A stretch of 64,000 nt of DNA from NCBI RefSeq assembly GCF_017814275.1, contig NZ_JAGIYQ010000002.1, forward strand, positions 401,539 to 465,538. The letters are read 5' to 3'. Position 1 is the first letter of the stretch; each line of letters starts with the position of its first letter. Made by a program: the position numbers and the translations under genes. Under the pieces are notes generated by a model. It made no database searches. It saw only the letters and a program-made list of their open reading frames with translations, and was not told where the DNA came from. Shown here one piece after another: positions 56,543 to 63,878 of the stretch. The DNA is from Gottfriedia endophytica. GTDB taxonomy: Bacteria; Bacillota; Bacilli; Bacillales; Bacillaceae_G.

Positions 56543-57412
56543 TTGAACAAAACAAAACACAGAAAACTTACTACTTTTAAACTCATTAAACGAGGGCTAT
56601 TTATCACTGCTGGATCTGCTCTCATGGCTATCTGCTTAAAAGCATTCTTCATTCCTACTGATATCATTGATGGTGGTATTGTGGGCATATCATTAATCCT
56701 CTCGCACCTTACTTCGGTTGAGCTTGGAATTTTTCTTTTTGTTTTAAATTTACCCTTTGTACTTGTTGGTTATAAACAAATTGGGAAAACATTTGCTTTT
56801 TCAACTTTATTGGGAATTTCTCTAATGTCAGTCTTTACTTCTTTATTCTCAAATATTAAACCTGTTACAACTGACCCATTATTAGCTGCAATATTCGGAG
56901 GTATGGGAGTAGGAATTGGAGTTGGACTTGTCATACGATACGGCGGTTCATTAGATGGAACGGAAATCATTGCGATCTTACTGAACAAGAAAACACCATT
57001 TTCTGTTGGTGAAGTGGTTATGACTTTTAACGTGTTTATTTTAGGTAGTGCAGGATTTGTATTCGGCTGGGATAAAGCAATGTATTCTCTAATTGCTTAC
57101 TACATTGCATTTAAAACAATCGATTTAACAATTGAAGGATTCCAAGATACAAAATCTGTATGGATTATTAGTGATCATGACAAAGAGATTGGAGATGCTC
57201 TTAATGATCGTCTAGGTCGCGGTGTTACATACCTTCATGGTGAAGGTGGTTTTAATGGCGATCCTAAAAATGTTGTCTTTACGGTTATTTCTCGATTAGA
57301 AGAAGCAAAATTAAAGGCAATCGTAGAAGATATAGATGACCACGCATTTGTTGCAATCGGGAATATTGCAGACGTAAAAGGTGGAAAATTTAAGAAAAAA
57401 GCCATTCATTAA
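56543..57412 (+). CDS. yqfU: YitT-family membrane protein YqfU
   Basis: 289 aa. About five to six hydrophobic helices of the DUF161/YitT type (PTDIIDGGIVGISLILSHL, GGSLDGTEIIAILL) and a cytosolic DUF2179 domain from about residue 215 (LNDRLGRGVTYLHGEGGFNG). Function unknown. TTG start is 4 bases after GAGGTGG. Confidence 0.88.
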   Translation: MNKTKHRKLTTFKLIKRGLFITAGSALMAICLKAFFIPTDIIDGGIVGISLILSHLTSVELGIFLFVLNLPFVLVGYKQIGKTFAFSTLLGISLMSVFTSLFSNIKPVTTDPLLAAIFGGMGVGIGVGLVIRYGGSLDGTEIIAILLNKKTPFSVGEVVMTFNVFILGSAGFVFGWDKAMYSLIAYYIAFKTIDLTIEGFQDTKSVWIISDHDKEIGDALNDRLGRGVTYLHGEGGFNGDPKNVVFTVISRLEEAKLKAIVEDIDDHAFVAIGNIADVKGGKFKKKAIH

Positions 57413-57424
57413 TTTTAAGAAATT

Positions 57425-57460
57425 AAAGGGACAAAGCAGTTATTGCTTTGTCCCTTTTTT
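57425..57460 (+). terminator. Terminator of yqfU
   Basis: AAAGGGACAAAGCA (57425-57438) pairs with TGCTTTGTCCCTTT (57444-57457), then TTT. Confidence 0.93.
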
Positions 57461-57462
57461 AA

Positions 57463-57492
57463 GATGCCACTTATGGAAGTTTCACTTTATTA
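57463..57492 (+). repeat. Family B repeat, right-end fragment
   Basis: GATGCCACTTATGG then AAGTTTCACTTTATTA, the last 30 bases of the family B consensus, directly after the yqfU terminator. Confidence 0.55.
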
Positions 57493-57554
57493 ACATAGGG
57501 ACTAGTAGCCATTCATAAAGTGTAGTAAGCGAGAAGACTTTTAGGAGGTTGGGT

Positions 57555-57806
57555 ATGAATCTTATTCAAATGATGGTGAATAAAAAAGTAAACAATATTA
57601 CACCGCAAGAACTTTTAAATTTTAGTCACCAGTATCAAGTTACACTTTCCTTAGACCAAGCAACTAAAATTACAGCACTTTTAAGAGGACAAAATATCAA
57701 TATATATGATGATTTTCAAAGGGGCCAACTTTTAAATAGAATTGCAAGTGTTACTAGCATTCAAACCGCACATCAAATGAATGCTATATTCCAAAAGTTA
57801 ACTTAA
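57555..57806 (+). CDS. yqfT: DUF2624 family protein YqfT
   Basis: 83 aa, MNLIQMMVNKKVNNITPQEL, small helical protein of unknown function next to yqfU. ATG at 57555 is 6 bases after GGAGG; the TTG at 57549 is too close. Confidence 0.83.
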   Translation: MNLIQMMVNKKVNNITPQELLNFSHQYQVTLSLDQATKITALLRGQNINIYDDFQRGQLLNRIASVTSIQTAHQMNAIFQKLT

Positions 57807-57823
57807 TAGAAATAAAAAAAAAT

Positions 57824-57850
57824 GGCCGACTATCTTTTTAGTCGGTCTTC
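57824..57850. terminator. Terminator between yqfT and the DinB-like gene
   Basis: GGCCGACTA and TAGTCGGTC form a stem with a six-base loop; A- and T-rich flanks serve both strands. Confidence 0.82.
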
Positions 57851-57881
57851 TTTCGTTCAATAGATTTTTTCTATCAAGGAA

Positions 57882-58373
57882 TTATAAGCTGTTTTCAATC
57901 ATTGTCCTTAGATTTTTTTCATTCAAACCGTTTTGGCAAAAATTAAATGGTTTTTTTGTAATTCTTTTTGTTCGATCGACAATTTGTCCCAAATGATATC
58001 CAGTATGCTCAACTAAGTGAAAGAGATTATATGCATCAATTTCAATATTATTATTTTCAGTTATAACTTTTTCAAACTCTTTTTTCCAATTATTAAAAAC
58101 TTCTTGTACCTTTAAACTTAGTATATTTGGTTCAATATCTAGACTAGGGAAATATCCTTCAATTCCTTCGTTATACTTTATGTTTGGATTAGCGTACCTC
58201 TCTGTATTTCTTTTTATATGCTCACAAATATGCAATATGATACCACCAATTGAATTTATCCCTTTTTCTTCTTGCCATAAATTTTGTATCGTTAGCATAT
58301 CTACTGTTTGAATTAGTTTTGGAAGATAATGATCAATCATACGATGATATGATAGCTTATAGAACAGTTCCAC
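57882..58373 (-). CDS. DinB-like (DUF1572-type) protein
   Basis: 163 aa. Metal-site pattern of the DinB fold: HMIDHYL-like YHRMIDHY near the start, GGIILHICEHIKRN, and HLVEHTGYHLGQIV. Likely a metal-dependent transferase or damage-induced protein of unknown substrate. Different from the DinB-like protein at 17.6 kb. Confidence 0.78.
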   Translation of the reverse strand: MELFYKLSYHRMIDHYLPKLIQTVDMLTIQNLWQEEKGINSIGGIILHICEHIKRNTERYANPNIKYNEGIEGYFPSLDIEPNILSLKVQEVFNNWKKEFEKVITENNNIEIDAYNLFHLVEHTGYHLGQIVDRTKRITKKPFNFCQNGLNEKNLRTMIENSL

Positions 58374-58429
58374 AAATTTCCCCCTTCGAAATAGAGTAAT
58401 ATCCGGACAGCAGATCCCAAAAAAATAGC

Positions 58430-59056
58430 TTAAAAATTGAAATCCGATTGTTTATAATTCCAATAAGTCTTTTGTCCATTACTTTTTAACGTCCCATCTT
58501 GAGGAACTTGTTTAATGATTAGAAGTAGATTTAGCATATCTACACATGAAGCCATTGAGTTTAGTAGTATCAAAAATTTCAATGTTGTAGTTAGTAGCCC
58601 ACAATAACTTAATACTAGTGGTAAAATAACCGAAATGATGATGAATGGTGCTATTGTTATCCATATAAATCTTGATTTTTCGATCTTTTCTTCCGTTACT
58701 ACAAATCCACCAAACCAAGTAAGTCCAAGAATTGTTTTTTCTGATTTTATGAAATTGGGTATAAAAATCAAATGAAGTAATTCATGAACGATTAAAAGTA
58801 ATACAACTAACAAAATATCTACTAGATTTAAATTTATTGATATAGTATTCGATGTAAAACCAAATTCCTTTAACGATAGATTGGAAAAAATATTTATGAC
58901 CAAAATAGAAATAAGACCATTGATTATCATAAAAGGTATAGACAATAAAATAGCACTTAACACCGTTTTTGGTTCTTTCATTGGAACCCAACCATTTTTA
59001 ATCAACTCTAAATGCATACTTTCACTATACTCAGGCATTTTGTTTTGTATTTTCAC
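58430..59056 (-). CDS. DUF3267 putative zinc metalloprotease
   Basis: 208 aa with four to five hydrophobic segments. HELLH in LLLIVHELLHLIFIP is a zincin-like motif within a membrane segment, and SMASCVDMLNLLLIIKQVP carries the downstream Asp typical of DUF3267. Probably a membrane-embedded metalloprotein; substrate unknown. Near the YrdB-like gene (41 bases). Confidence 0.77.
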   Translation of the reverse strand: MKIQNKMPEYSESMHLELIKNGWVPMKEPKTVLSAILLSIPFMIINGLISILVINIFSNLSLKEFGFTSNTISINLNLVDILLVVLLLIVHELLHLIFIPNFIKSEKTILGLTWFGGFVVTEEKIEKSRFIWITIAPFIIISVILPLVLSYCGLLTTTLKFLILLNSMASCVDMLNLLLIIKQVPQDGTLKSNGQKTYWNYKQSDFNF

Positions 59057-59096
59057 GAAACTCCCCCATCATTAAGAACTAAAAAAACTGTACTAT

Positions 59097-59432
59097 CTAA
59101 TCAAATACGAATAACAAGATGCGGTTAATGACTGAAATAATTGCAAATAATGCCGCTAAAACTGGATGTCCAGTTACATATATCGCTAATGTTGCAATGC
59201 CAAAAACGATAATTTCTAAAAGTAAATAGATTGGTCCAGGTAATCGAACACTGGCTTTCGGTGCTAAAAATGTCCCCCATATAATTGCAATGAACAAAGG
59301 TGCACCTATGCATAGTCCAAGTTTAAAAATTATTTTTTTTGGAAAAAGATATCCCCAGTATCCAACAGAAAACAAAATACACAATTCTAAAAGAAAACGA
59401 ATTCCAAGATTGGCAAATTTCATATTCTTCAC
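59097..59432 (-). CDS. YrdB-family membrane protein (DUF2568)
   Basis: 111 aa, four hydrophobic helices, GTFLAPKASVRLPGPIYLLL is the DUF2568/YrdB signature. Function unknown. GTG at 59432 with AGAAGG 4 bases upstream; an ATG at 59423 is an alternative. Confidence 0.75.
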   Translation of the reverse strand: MKNMKFANLGIRFLLELCILFSVGYWGYLFPKKIIFKLGLCIGAPLFIAIIWGTFLAPKASVRLPGPIYLLLEIIVFGIATLAIYVTGHPVLAALFAIISVINRILLFVFD

Positions 59433-59466
59433 ACTACCTTCTTAAATCATTTAATAAAAAATAATA

Positions 59467-59522
59467 GGCTGTTTTCATTTACATTGTTGTTTTTTTATCT
59501 AACAATCTTTTAGAAAAGTGCC
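59467..59522. repeat. Family A terminal-repeat pair without core, copy A9
   Basis: 56 bases: GGCTGTTTTCATTTACATTG, a T-rich gap, then ACAATCTTTTAGAAAAGTGCC. These are the two ends of family A with the whole GC-rich core missing. Confidence 0.7.
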
Positions 59523-59619
59523 AAATTATAAAACAGAAAAAGTATATTCTACAATCACATTATGCAGGAATCATTGAATCAAACACTTTTATCGTTTTCC
59601 CATAGATGATTGAAATATA

Positions 59620-60198
59620 TTAACTAAATTCTTTTTTCACTTCATATCTTCTAATCAATTCATAAGGTCTAACCTTAAACGCTTCGAATGGTAAATAATT
59701 TGGACTCACCGCATCAAGTACTCTACTTCTAAAATGGGGTCTTGTTATCAATTGATTGATATTTTCATAATTAATATGAGTAAATAAAACCTCCGAAGTT
59801 TCTCCTTCTGCTGGTCTTATTTCTCCAGACTTAAATATACCCCTGAAAACAACACTAATAATTAAGTTGCTTACATTTTGGTAAATCCCTGTAATTCCTA
59901 TTAAATCAACAGCTATTCCTGTCTCTTCAAAAATTTCCCGATGGATTGCTTCCTCTAAAGTTTCTCCTTCTTCTACTTGTCCACCAGGCATTTCAAGAGT
60001 GTCGGATCGATGAACATTTCGAACAAGTAAAACTTCTCCTCTATCATTCGTGATGTACCCACTTACAGTTACAATATGCTTTGGTGGGTAGTATGAACCT
60101 TCTTCAGCGGTTGATAAAAGAAAATCTTGTTGACTTTCGATAAATAACTCACCTAATTCAGCCCTCTTTTTCTTTGCTTCTTGGTGTAAGTCACTCAT
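59620..60198 (-). CDS. Nudix hydrolase (C-terminal part of a NIPSNAP-Nudix gene)
   Basis: 192 aa from the inner ATG. The Nudix box GGQVEEGETLEEAIHREIFE followed by ETG is complete (about residues 72-94). The first 45 residues (SDLHQEAKKKRAELGEL) are not Nudix; they continue a NIPSNAP-like domain that starts 17 codons upstream across an in-frame TAG at 60249-60247. The inner ATG has no good ribosome site, so expression as annotated is doubtful. It hydrolyses a nucleoside diphosphate derivative, identity unknown. Confidence 0.75.
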   Translation of the reverse strand: MSDLHQEAKKKRAELGELFIESQQDFLLSTAEEGSYYPPKHIVTVSGYITNDRGEVLLVRNVHRSDTLEMPGGQVEEGETLEEAIHREIFEETGIAVDLIGITGIYQNVSNLIISVVFRGIFKSGEIRPAEGETSEVLFTHINYENINQLITRPHFRSRVLDAVSPNYLPFEAFKVRPYELIRRYEVKKEFS

Positions 60199-60246
60199 TC
60201 GAATTTTTTCTTCAATATTTTGGTATTGTTCTATACTTTCATATTC

Positions 60247-60405
60247 CTAAATAGCCAAAATTTCATCTTTTGCTTCATTCACCCATCGCCCAACTAATTT
60301 TGCTCCATGAGTAATCTGTTTTGGATACAAATATGTATGAAAAAAATCATTAAACTCATTCAATTTTTCAGGTTTGATTTTATATGTTTTTCTTCTGTAT
60401 ATCAT
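60247..60405 (-). pseudogene. NIPSNAP N-terminal fragment ended by amber codon
   Basis: 52 codons from ATG 60405, with GGAGG 8 bases upstream: MIYRRKTYKIKPEKLNEFND, then HTYLYPKQITHGAKLVGRW and DEILAI, then TAG. The reading frame continues after TAG as EYESIEQYQNIEEKIR into the Nudix ORF. The family has Trp at the TAG position, so a single TGG to TAG change explains the break. Without it the gene would encode a 261-aa NIPSNAP-Nudix fusion. Confidence 0.72.
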
Positions 60406-60486
60406 AAAATGACCTCCTCCTGTTTGACACTTTCTACTTTTCTACTAAATCTGCCTATTTCCTTTTTTTGCAAAAATAATAATAGA

Positions 60487-60513
60487 AGACGAGTAGAAAA
60501 ATCCACTCGTCTT
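60487..60513 (-). terminator. Terminator of the small membrane protein genes
   Basis: AAGACGAGT (60486-60494 region) pairs with ACTCGTCTT (60505-60513). Confidence 0.75.
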
Positions 60514-60514
60514 T

Positions 60515-60700
60515 TTATTCTGTTTCTTTTTTATTTTCCGTAAGTTTTTCCAAAAGCTTTCCCACGCCAATAGCAATTAAAACAGCAATTGGTGATGCTA
60601 ATAATTTGTTATAAGTTGAAAAATAAATTAATAAAGCACAAATCAAAACTGAAATTGTATAAATTATCATTAATTTAAGTTTGTGTGACATCAACCTCAT
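60515..60700 (-). CDS. Small membrane protein, unrecognised
   Basis: About 61 aa with two hydrophobic segments and a charged C-terminus (LLEKLTENKKETE). Starts possible at 60733, 60700 (MRLMSHK) or 60691; ribosome sites are all weak (GAGG close to the ATG). No family recognised. Co-directional with the next small gene. Confidence 0.5.
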   Translation of the reverse strand: MRLMSHKLKLMIIYTISVLICALLIYFSTYNKLLASPIAVLIAIGVGKLLEKLTENKKETE

Positions 60701-60767
60701 CGCCTCTATCAAGTTTAACTTGATCCTAATCAATTAGAACTTTCCTATTTATTCCAACAGTTTTCTT

Positions 60768-61010
60768 CTATCTAATAATAAAAATATATAAAAACAAATA
60801 TGCAACAAGAAAATAACATAAAACAGATACAAAATTTAATATTTTATTAGATGATTGTGGAGTGACTTTCCTAATAATCGTTCCAAAGATTATTGTTCCT
60901 ACCGCAATAAATATAGCTCTAATCATCCCATCAAACTCATGAAATACAAAATAAAGGAAAAGGAAAAAAGTAAAACCTTGAACAATATGAGAAATAATAT
61001 ATTTAACCAT
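60768..61010 (-). CDS. Small membrane protein, unrecognised
   Basis: 80 aa, three hydrophobic segments, MVKYIISHIVQGFTFFLFLY. GGAGG lies about 11 bases before the ATG. It resembles the neighbour in size and topology; function unknown. Confidence 0.6.
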   Translation of the reverse strand: MVKYIISHIVQGFTFFLFLYFVFHEFDGMIRAIFIAVGTIIFGTIIRKVTPQSSNKILNFVSVLCYFLVAYLFLYIFIIR

Positions 61011-61086
61011 ATATGTTTATTCCTCCAATTTCATAGAGTAAACAAAGTACACTCCTAAGTCCCTCATGCTTTAAGAACCTCTTATC

Positions 61087-61129
61087 CTGTTTTTATTTTT
61101 TCACGAACAGTAATTCAAAATAAAAACAG
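61087..61129. repeat. 13-bp perfect inverted repeat
   Basis: CTGTTTTTATTTT (61087-61099) and AAAATAAAAACAG (61117-61129) flank 17 bases. No T-run follows beyond the stem; it may be a weak terminator for the TetR gene on the minus strand. The rest of the 61.0-61.2 kb gap shows nothing. Confidence 0.5.
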
Positions 61130-61229
61130 AGATGCATTGAAATTTGCCGTTACAAATTCACTCCTTTGTTAAAAATCATTGTTAATAAAATAGATTTGAT
61201 ACTTTAAATCAATGTTCCTTCTTTTCTAT

Positions 61230-61862
61230 TTAATTTATTTCACTAACTTGTAATACACCCTTTAAATACATTTTCAAACCACTAATTTGTTCTTTAATAT
61301 ATACTTCCTCAGGTGCCACGATACCAATACTAAGCATTCGAAAGAGCAAAATTCCATCCAGAACATTAATGATAAACATGATTATAGCGTTTACTGGTTG
61401 GATAGGTTTGAACTCGTTTGTTTGGACCCCATTTTCAATCAGTCTTCCTAAATTTTTAATGACTTCCTCAAACCTTTTTATTAAATAGGCCGTACGATTT
61501 TCTTTGCGACAGCTGTTTACTGTATACTCAAATTGAACAATCCCAAATCCTAATCCACTATTTATAAGATTTTTTTCTGATCGGTCTAAAAATTCTTCAA
61601 TTGCTTGCCAGGCTGTTTCACTTTCTGCAATTATCTTTTCAATATTTACATCTCTTTGCTGATCATACTTTTTTACAATTTCCTTAAACATTTCATCTGT
61701 ACTAGAAAAATATTTGTAAACTCCTCCTCTGCTCAACTGAGATGCTTCAACAATATCGGTCATTGTTGTTTCCTCAAACCCTTTTTCAATAAAAATCCTA
61801 CTTGCAATTTCTAATATTTCTTCCTTACGCTTCTTCTTGTATTCCTCGCTGACCTTTGGCAA
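61230..61862 (-). CDS. TetR/AcrR-family transcriptional repressor
   Basis: 210 aa. N-terminal helix-turn-helix EKGFEETTMTDIVEASQLSR then GGVYKYFSSTDEMF; helical ligand domain after residue 70. Its start lies 38 bases inside the MFS gene, so both are made from one promoter. Twin palindromes at that promoter are its likely operators, giving autoregulation and substrate-induced export. Confidence 0.9.
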   Translation of the reverse strand: MPKVSEEYKKKRKEEILEIASRIFIEKGFEETTMTDIVEASQLSRGGVYKYFSSTDEMFKEIVKKYDQQRDVNIEKIIAESETAWQAIEEFLDRSEKNLINSGLGFGIVQFEYTVNSCRKENRTAYLIKRFEEVIKNLGRLIENGVQTNEFKPIQPVNAIIMFIINVLDGILLFRMLSIGIVAPEEVYIKEQISGLKMYLKGVLQVSEIN

Positions 61863-63093
61863 CTTTCACACTTCCTTTTAAAGCTGGTCTTAAGAAAAGA
61901 GAGATTATTCCAATTAACACTAATAACGAACCTGATAGTTCATAAGTAGCTATAACTCCCATTGACTCGACTAAAATCCCTCCAATCATCATACCGATGA
62001 CAGCCGAACCATTCGTCATTCCATTTATCGTACTAAACGTTCTTCCACTAAAGTGAACTGGCGTATTTTTCTGAGCATAAACATTAAAAGAAACCCCCAC
62101 AGCTGCAGCTGAAAGTCCGATTATGAAAAATATAAATGGCATTAGACTATTTAATACAATGATTGGCAAATGAATAAATAAGACCGGGGTTACAAACCCA
62201 ACTCCAATTCCGATTGTTCCAAGGGACAAATACTTAAAGAAAGAATGGATTTCTTTTTTACTAAGAATTGCAGCCATAATAAACATCCCTAAACCTGATG
62301 CCGATATTGAGTATCCAACAAGCTGAACGTGTTTTCCTGGTATTTCTCTTAATAAAATCATAATTTGTGTATCAGCTATTTGTATAACAAGTATAACTGT
62401 ACAGAAGATTAGAAGTCCTAAAAGTAAAAAGGGAACGGTTTTAATAAATGATAACCCTTCTTTCATATCATTAAAAAAGGAAGCCTTACTGTTATCCTTT
62501 TTCTTTACAGATTCAGCTTGATCAAACTGAGTTCTTTTCACTTTCACTAATAGTAAGGCAGAAAGAATAAACGTAACTGCATCAATATAGAAAGCTGGTT
62601 TTACTCCAAAAGAAGCAACTAGGAGTCCGCCTATCATTGGACCTAGGATTTTTCCGCCATTATCAATCATTGAGCTAATCGAGATAGCCTGTTGTATTTG
62701 CTCATTCGAAACAATTTCTTTCAGCTTCCCATTTTTCGATGGCATAAATAGAGCCGAAAAAGAACTTTTTATAAATAACAGGACGTAAACCATCCATAGT
62801 GAGTTTGAAAACACAATTCCTGAAACAACAAAAGCTCTAACAACATCTGAAATAATCATTAGTTTCTTTCTGTCATATTTATCAGCAAGTACTCCTGCAA
62901 TTGGGCTAAATAGAATCATTGGAACAGTAAAACACAACATTAGATACGTCATTTCCATTGGACTTGCTTTCCAGTTTATACTTACTAGAGCAAGTAAAGC
63001 TAACAAATCAAGCCAATCGCCAAGACTCGAAACAATTTGAGAACTAATCAAATAAAGGTACTGCTTATTTTTAAATAATGAGTTCTTCTCCAT
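61825..63093 (-). CDS. MFS drug/macrolide-type exporter under TetR control
   Basis: 422 aa, about 12 transmembrane helices. GVLADKYDRKKLMIISDVVR is the loop 2-3 motif, and the sequence resembles the macrolide-efflux/EntS-type MFS branch. ATG at 63093 has GAGGGG 9 bases upstream; the longer frame to 63132 runs into the operator. Substrate unknown. Confidence 0.88.
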   Translation of the reverse strand: MEKNSLFKNKQYLYLISSQIVSSLGDWLDLLALLALVSINWKASPMEMTYLMLCFTVPMILFSPIAGVLADKYDRKKLMIISDVVRAFVVSGIVFSNSLWMVYVLLFIKSSFSALFMPSKNGKLKEIVSNEQIQQAISISSMIDNGGKILGPMIGGLLVASFGVKPAFYIDAVTFILSALLLVKVKRTQFDQAESVKKKDNSKASFFNDMKEGLSFIKTVPFLLLGLLIFCTVILVIQIADTQIMILLREIPGKHVQLVGYSISASGLGMFIMAAILSKKEIHSFFKYLSLGTIGIGVGFVTPVLFIHLPIIVLNSLMPFIFFIIGLSAAAVGVSFNVYAQKNTPVHFSGRTFSTINGMTNGSAVIGMMIGGILVESMGVIATYELSGSLLVLIGIISLFLRPALKGSVKVAKGQRGIQEEA

Positions 63094-63114
63094 TTCATCT
63101 ATCCCCTCAAAATA

Positions 63115-63164
63115 AAGTGACAATTCTGTCACTTATTATAAACGACAGTTTCGTCACTTTTCAA
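63115..63164 (-). promoter_or_regulatory. TetR-controlled promoter with two operators
   Basis: Minus strand: -35 TTGAAA (63164-63159), 18-base spacer, -10 TATAAT (63140-63135). Operator 1 AAGTGACA/TGTCACTT (63115-63134) is perfect with a 4-base centre and lies just downstream of -10. Operator 2 GTGACGAAACTGTCGT (63157-63142) fills the spacer. Both share GTGAC...GTC half-sites. Confidence 0.75.
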
Positions 63165-63259
63165 TAGATAAATTCATTATTTTCTGAATTTATCTTATAT
63201 TTTTTAATCATGTTACTTACAATTCAAAGTTGGTGTTCTAGAATTTATAATACATTTGT

Positions 63260-63718
63260 CTATTTCCAATAGTTTTTCATTAACTCTGAAGCCCAAAATG
63301 GTTGTGTCACTTCTTCTTTTGGCAAAAACTCCTTCATAACTGGTTTAATATCGATTATTGGTGTTCCATCAATTGCATCTAAGCCTGTAACATAAAGTTT
63401 TCTACCTTCCCTCTTAATTAATTTAACAATAGTAGCTCCAATTTTGTTTGGTCGGTTCTTACCTCTCTGAGCAAATATTCCAACCTTCGGCCAATCAATA
63501 TTATTTCGAGGATGCCTTGATCCATACTGAACTTTCTCATCGGTAACAAGATGGAACAAAAAGAAAATCTCTAAATGAGAAAATTCGTCAATCCCATTTA
63601 AACAATCATCCCCAAAATCCTCTCTTACTTCAATCATTGATGTTATCTCTCCCCAGTAATCATCTTCAGTACCCTCACGATGATTTCTAACAGTTCCAAT
63701 CGATTTAATAGTAAACAT
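63260..63718 (-). CDS. trmO: TrmO-like tRNA methyltransferase (TsaA/UPF0066)
   Basis: 152 aa, MFTIKSIGTVRNHRE start, EFSHLEIFFLFHLV and GIFAQRGKNRPNKIGATIV are UPF0066 signatures. TrmO uses SAM to N6-methylate t6A37 in some tRNAs. This protein is shorter than the E. coli one and lacks its C-terminal extension, so the tRNA substrate is not certain. Confidence 0.83.
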   Translation of the reverse strand: MFTIKSIGTVRNHREGTEDDYWGEITSMIEVREDFGDDCLNGIDEFSHLEIFFLFHLVTDEKVQYGSRHPRNNIDWPKVGIFAQRGKNRPNKIGATIVKLIKREGRKLYVTGLDAIDGTPIIDIKPVMKEFLPKEEVTQPFWASELMKNYWK

Positions 63719-63878
63719 TCTCTTATCCCCCTCTACATTTGTATTTATAGTTAAACCTTATCATCCTAATGTTATTAAAAAAAATTATAATAATTTATAC
63801 TTTGTCATAACTATCCCTTATGACTTTATTTCCACAATCCTTCTGATACCTTAATACTCTTATGTCAGTTTGAAGTAA

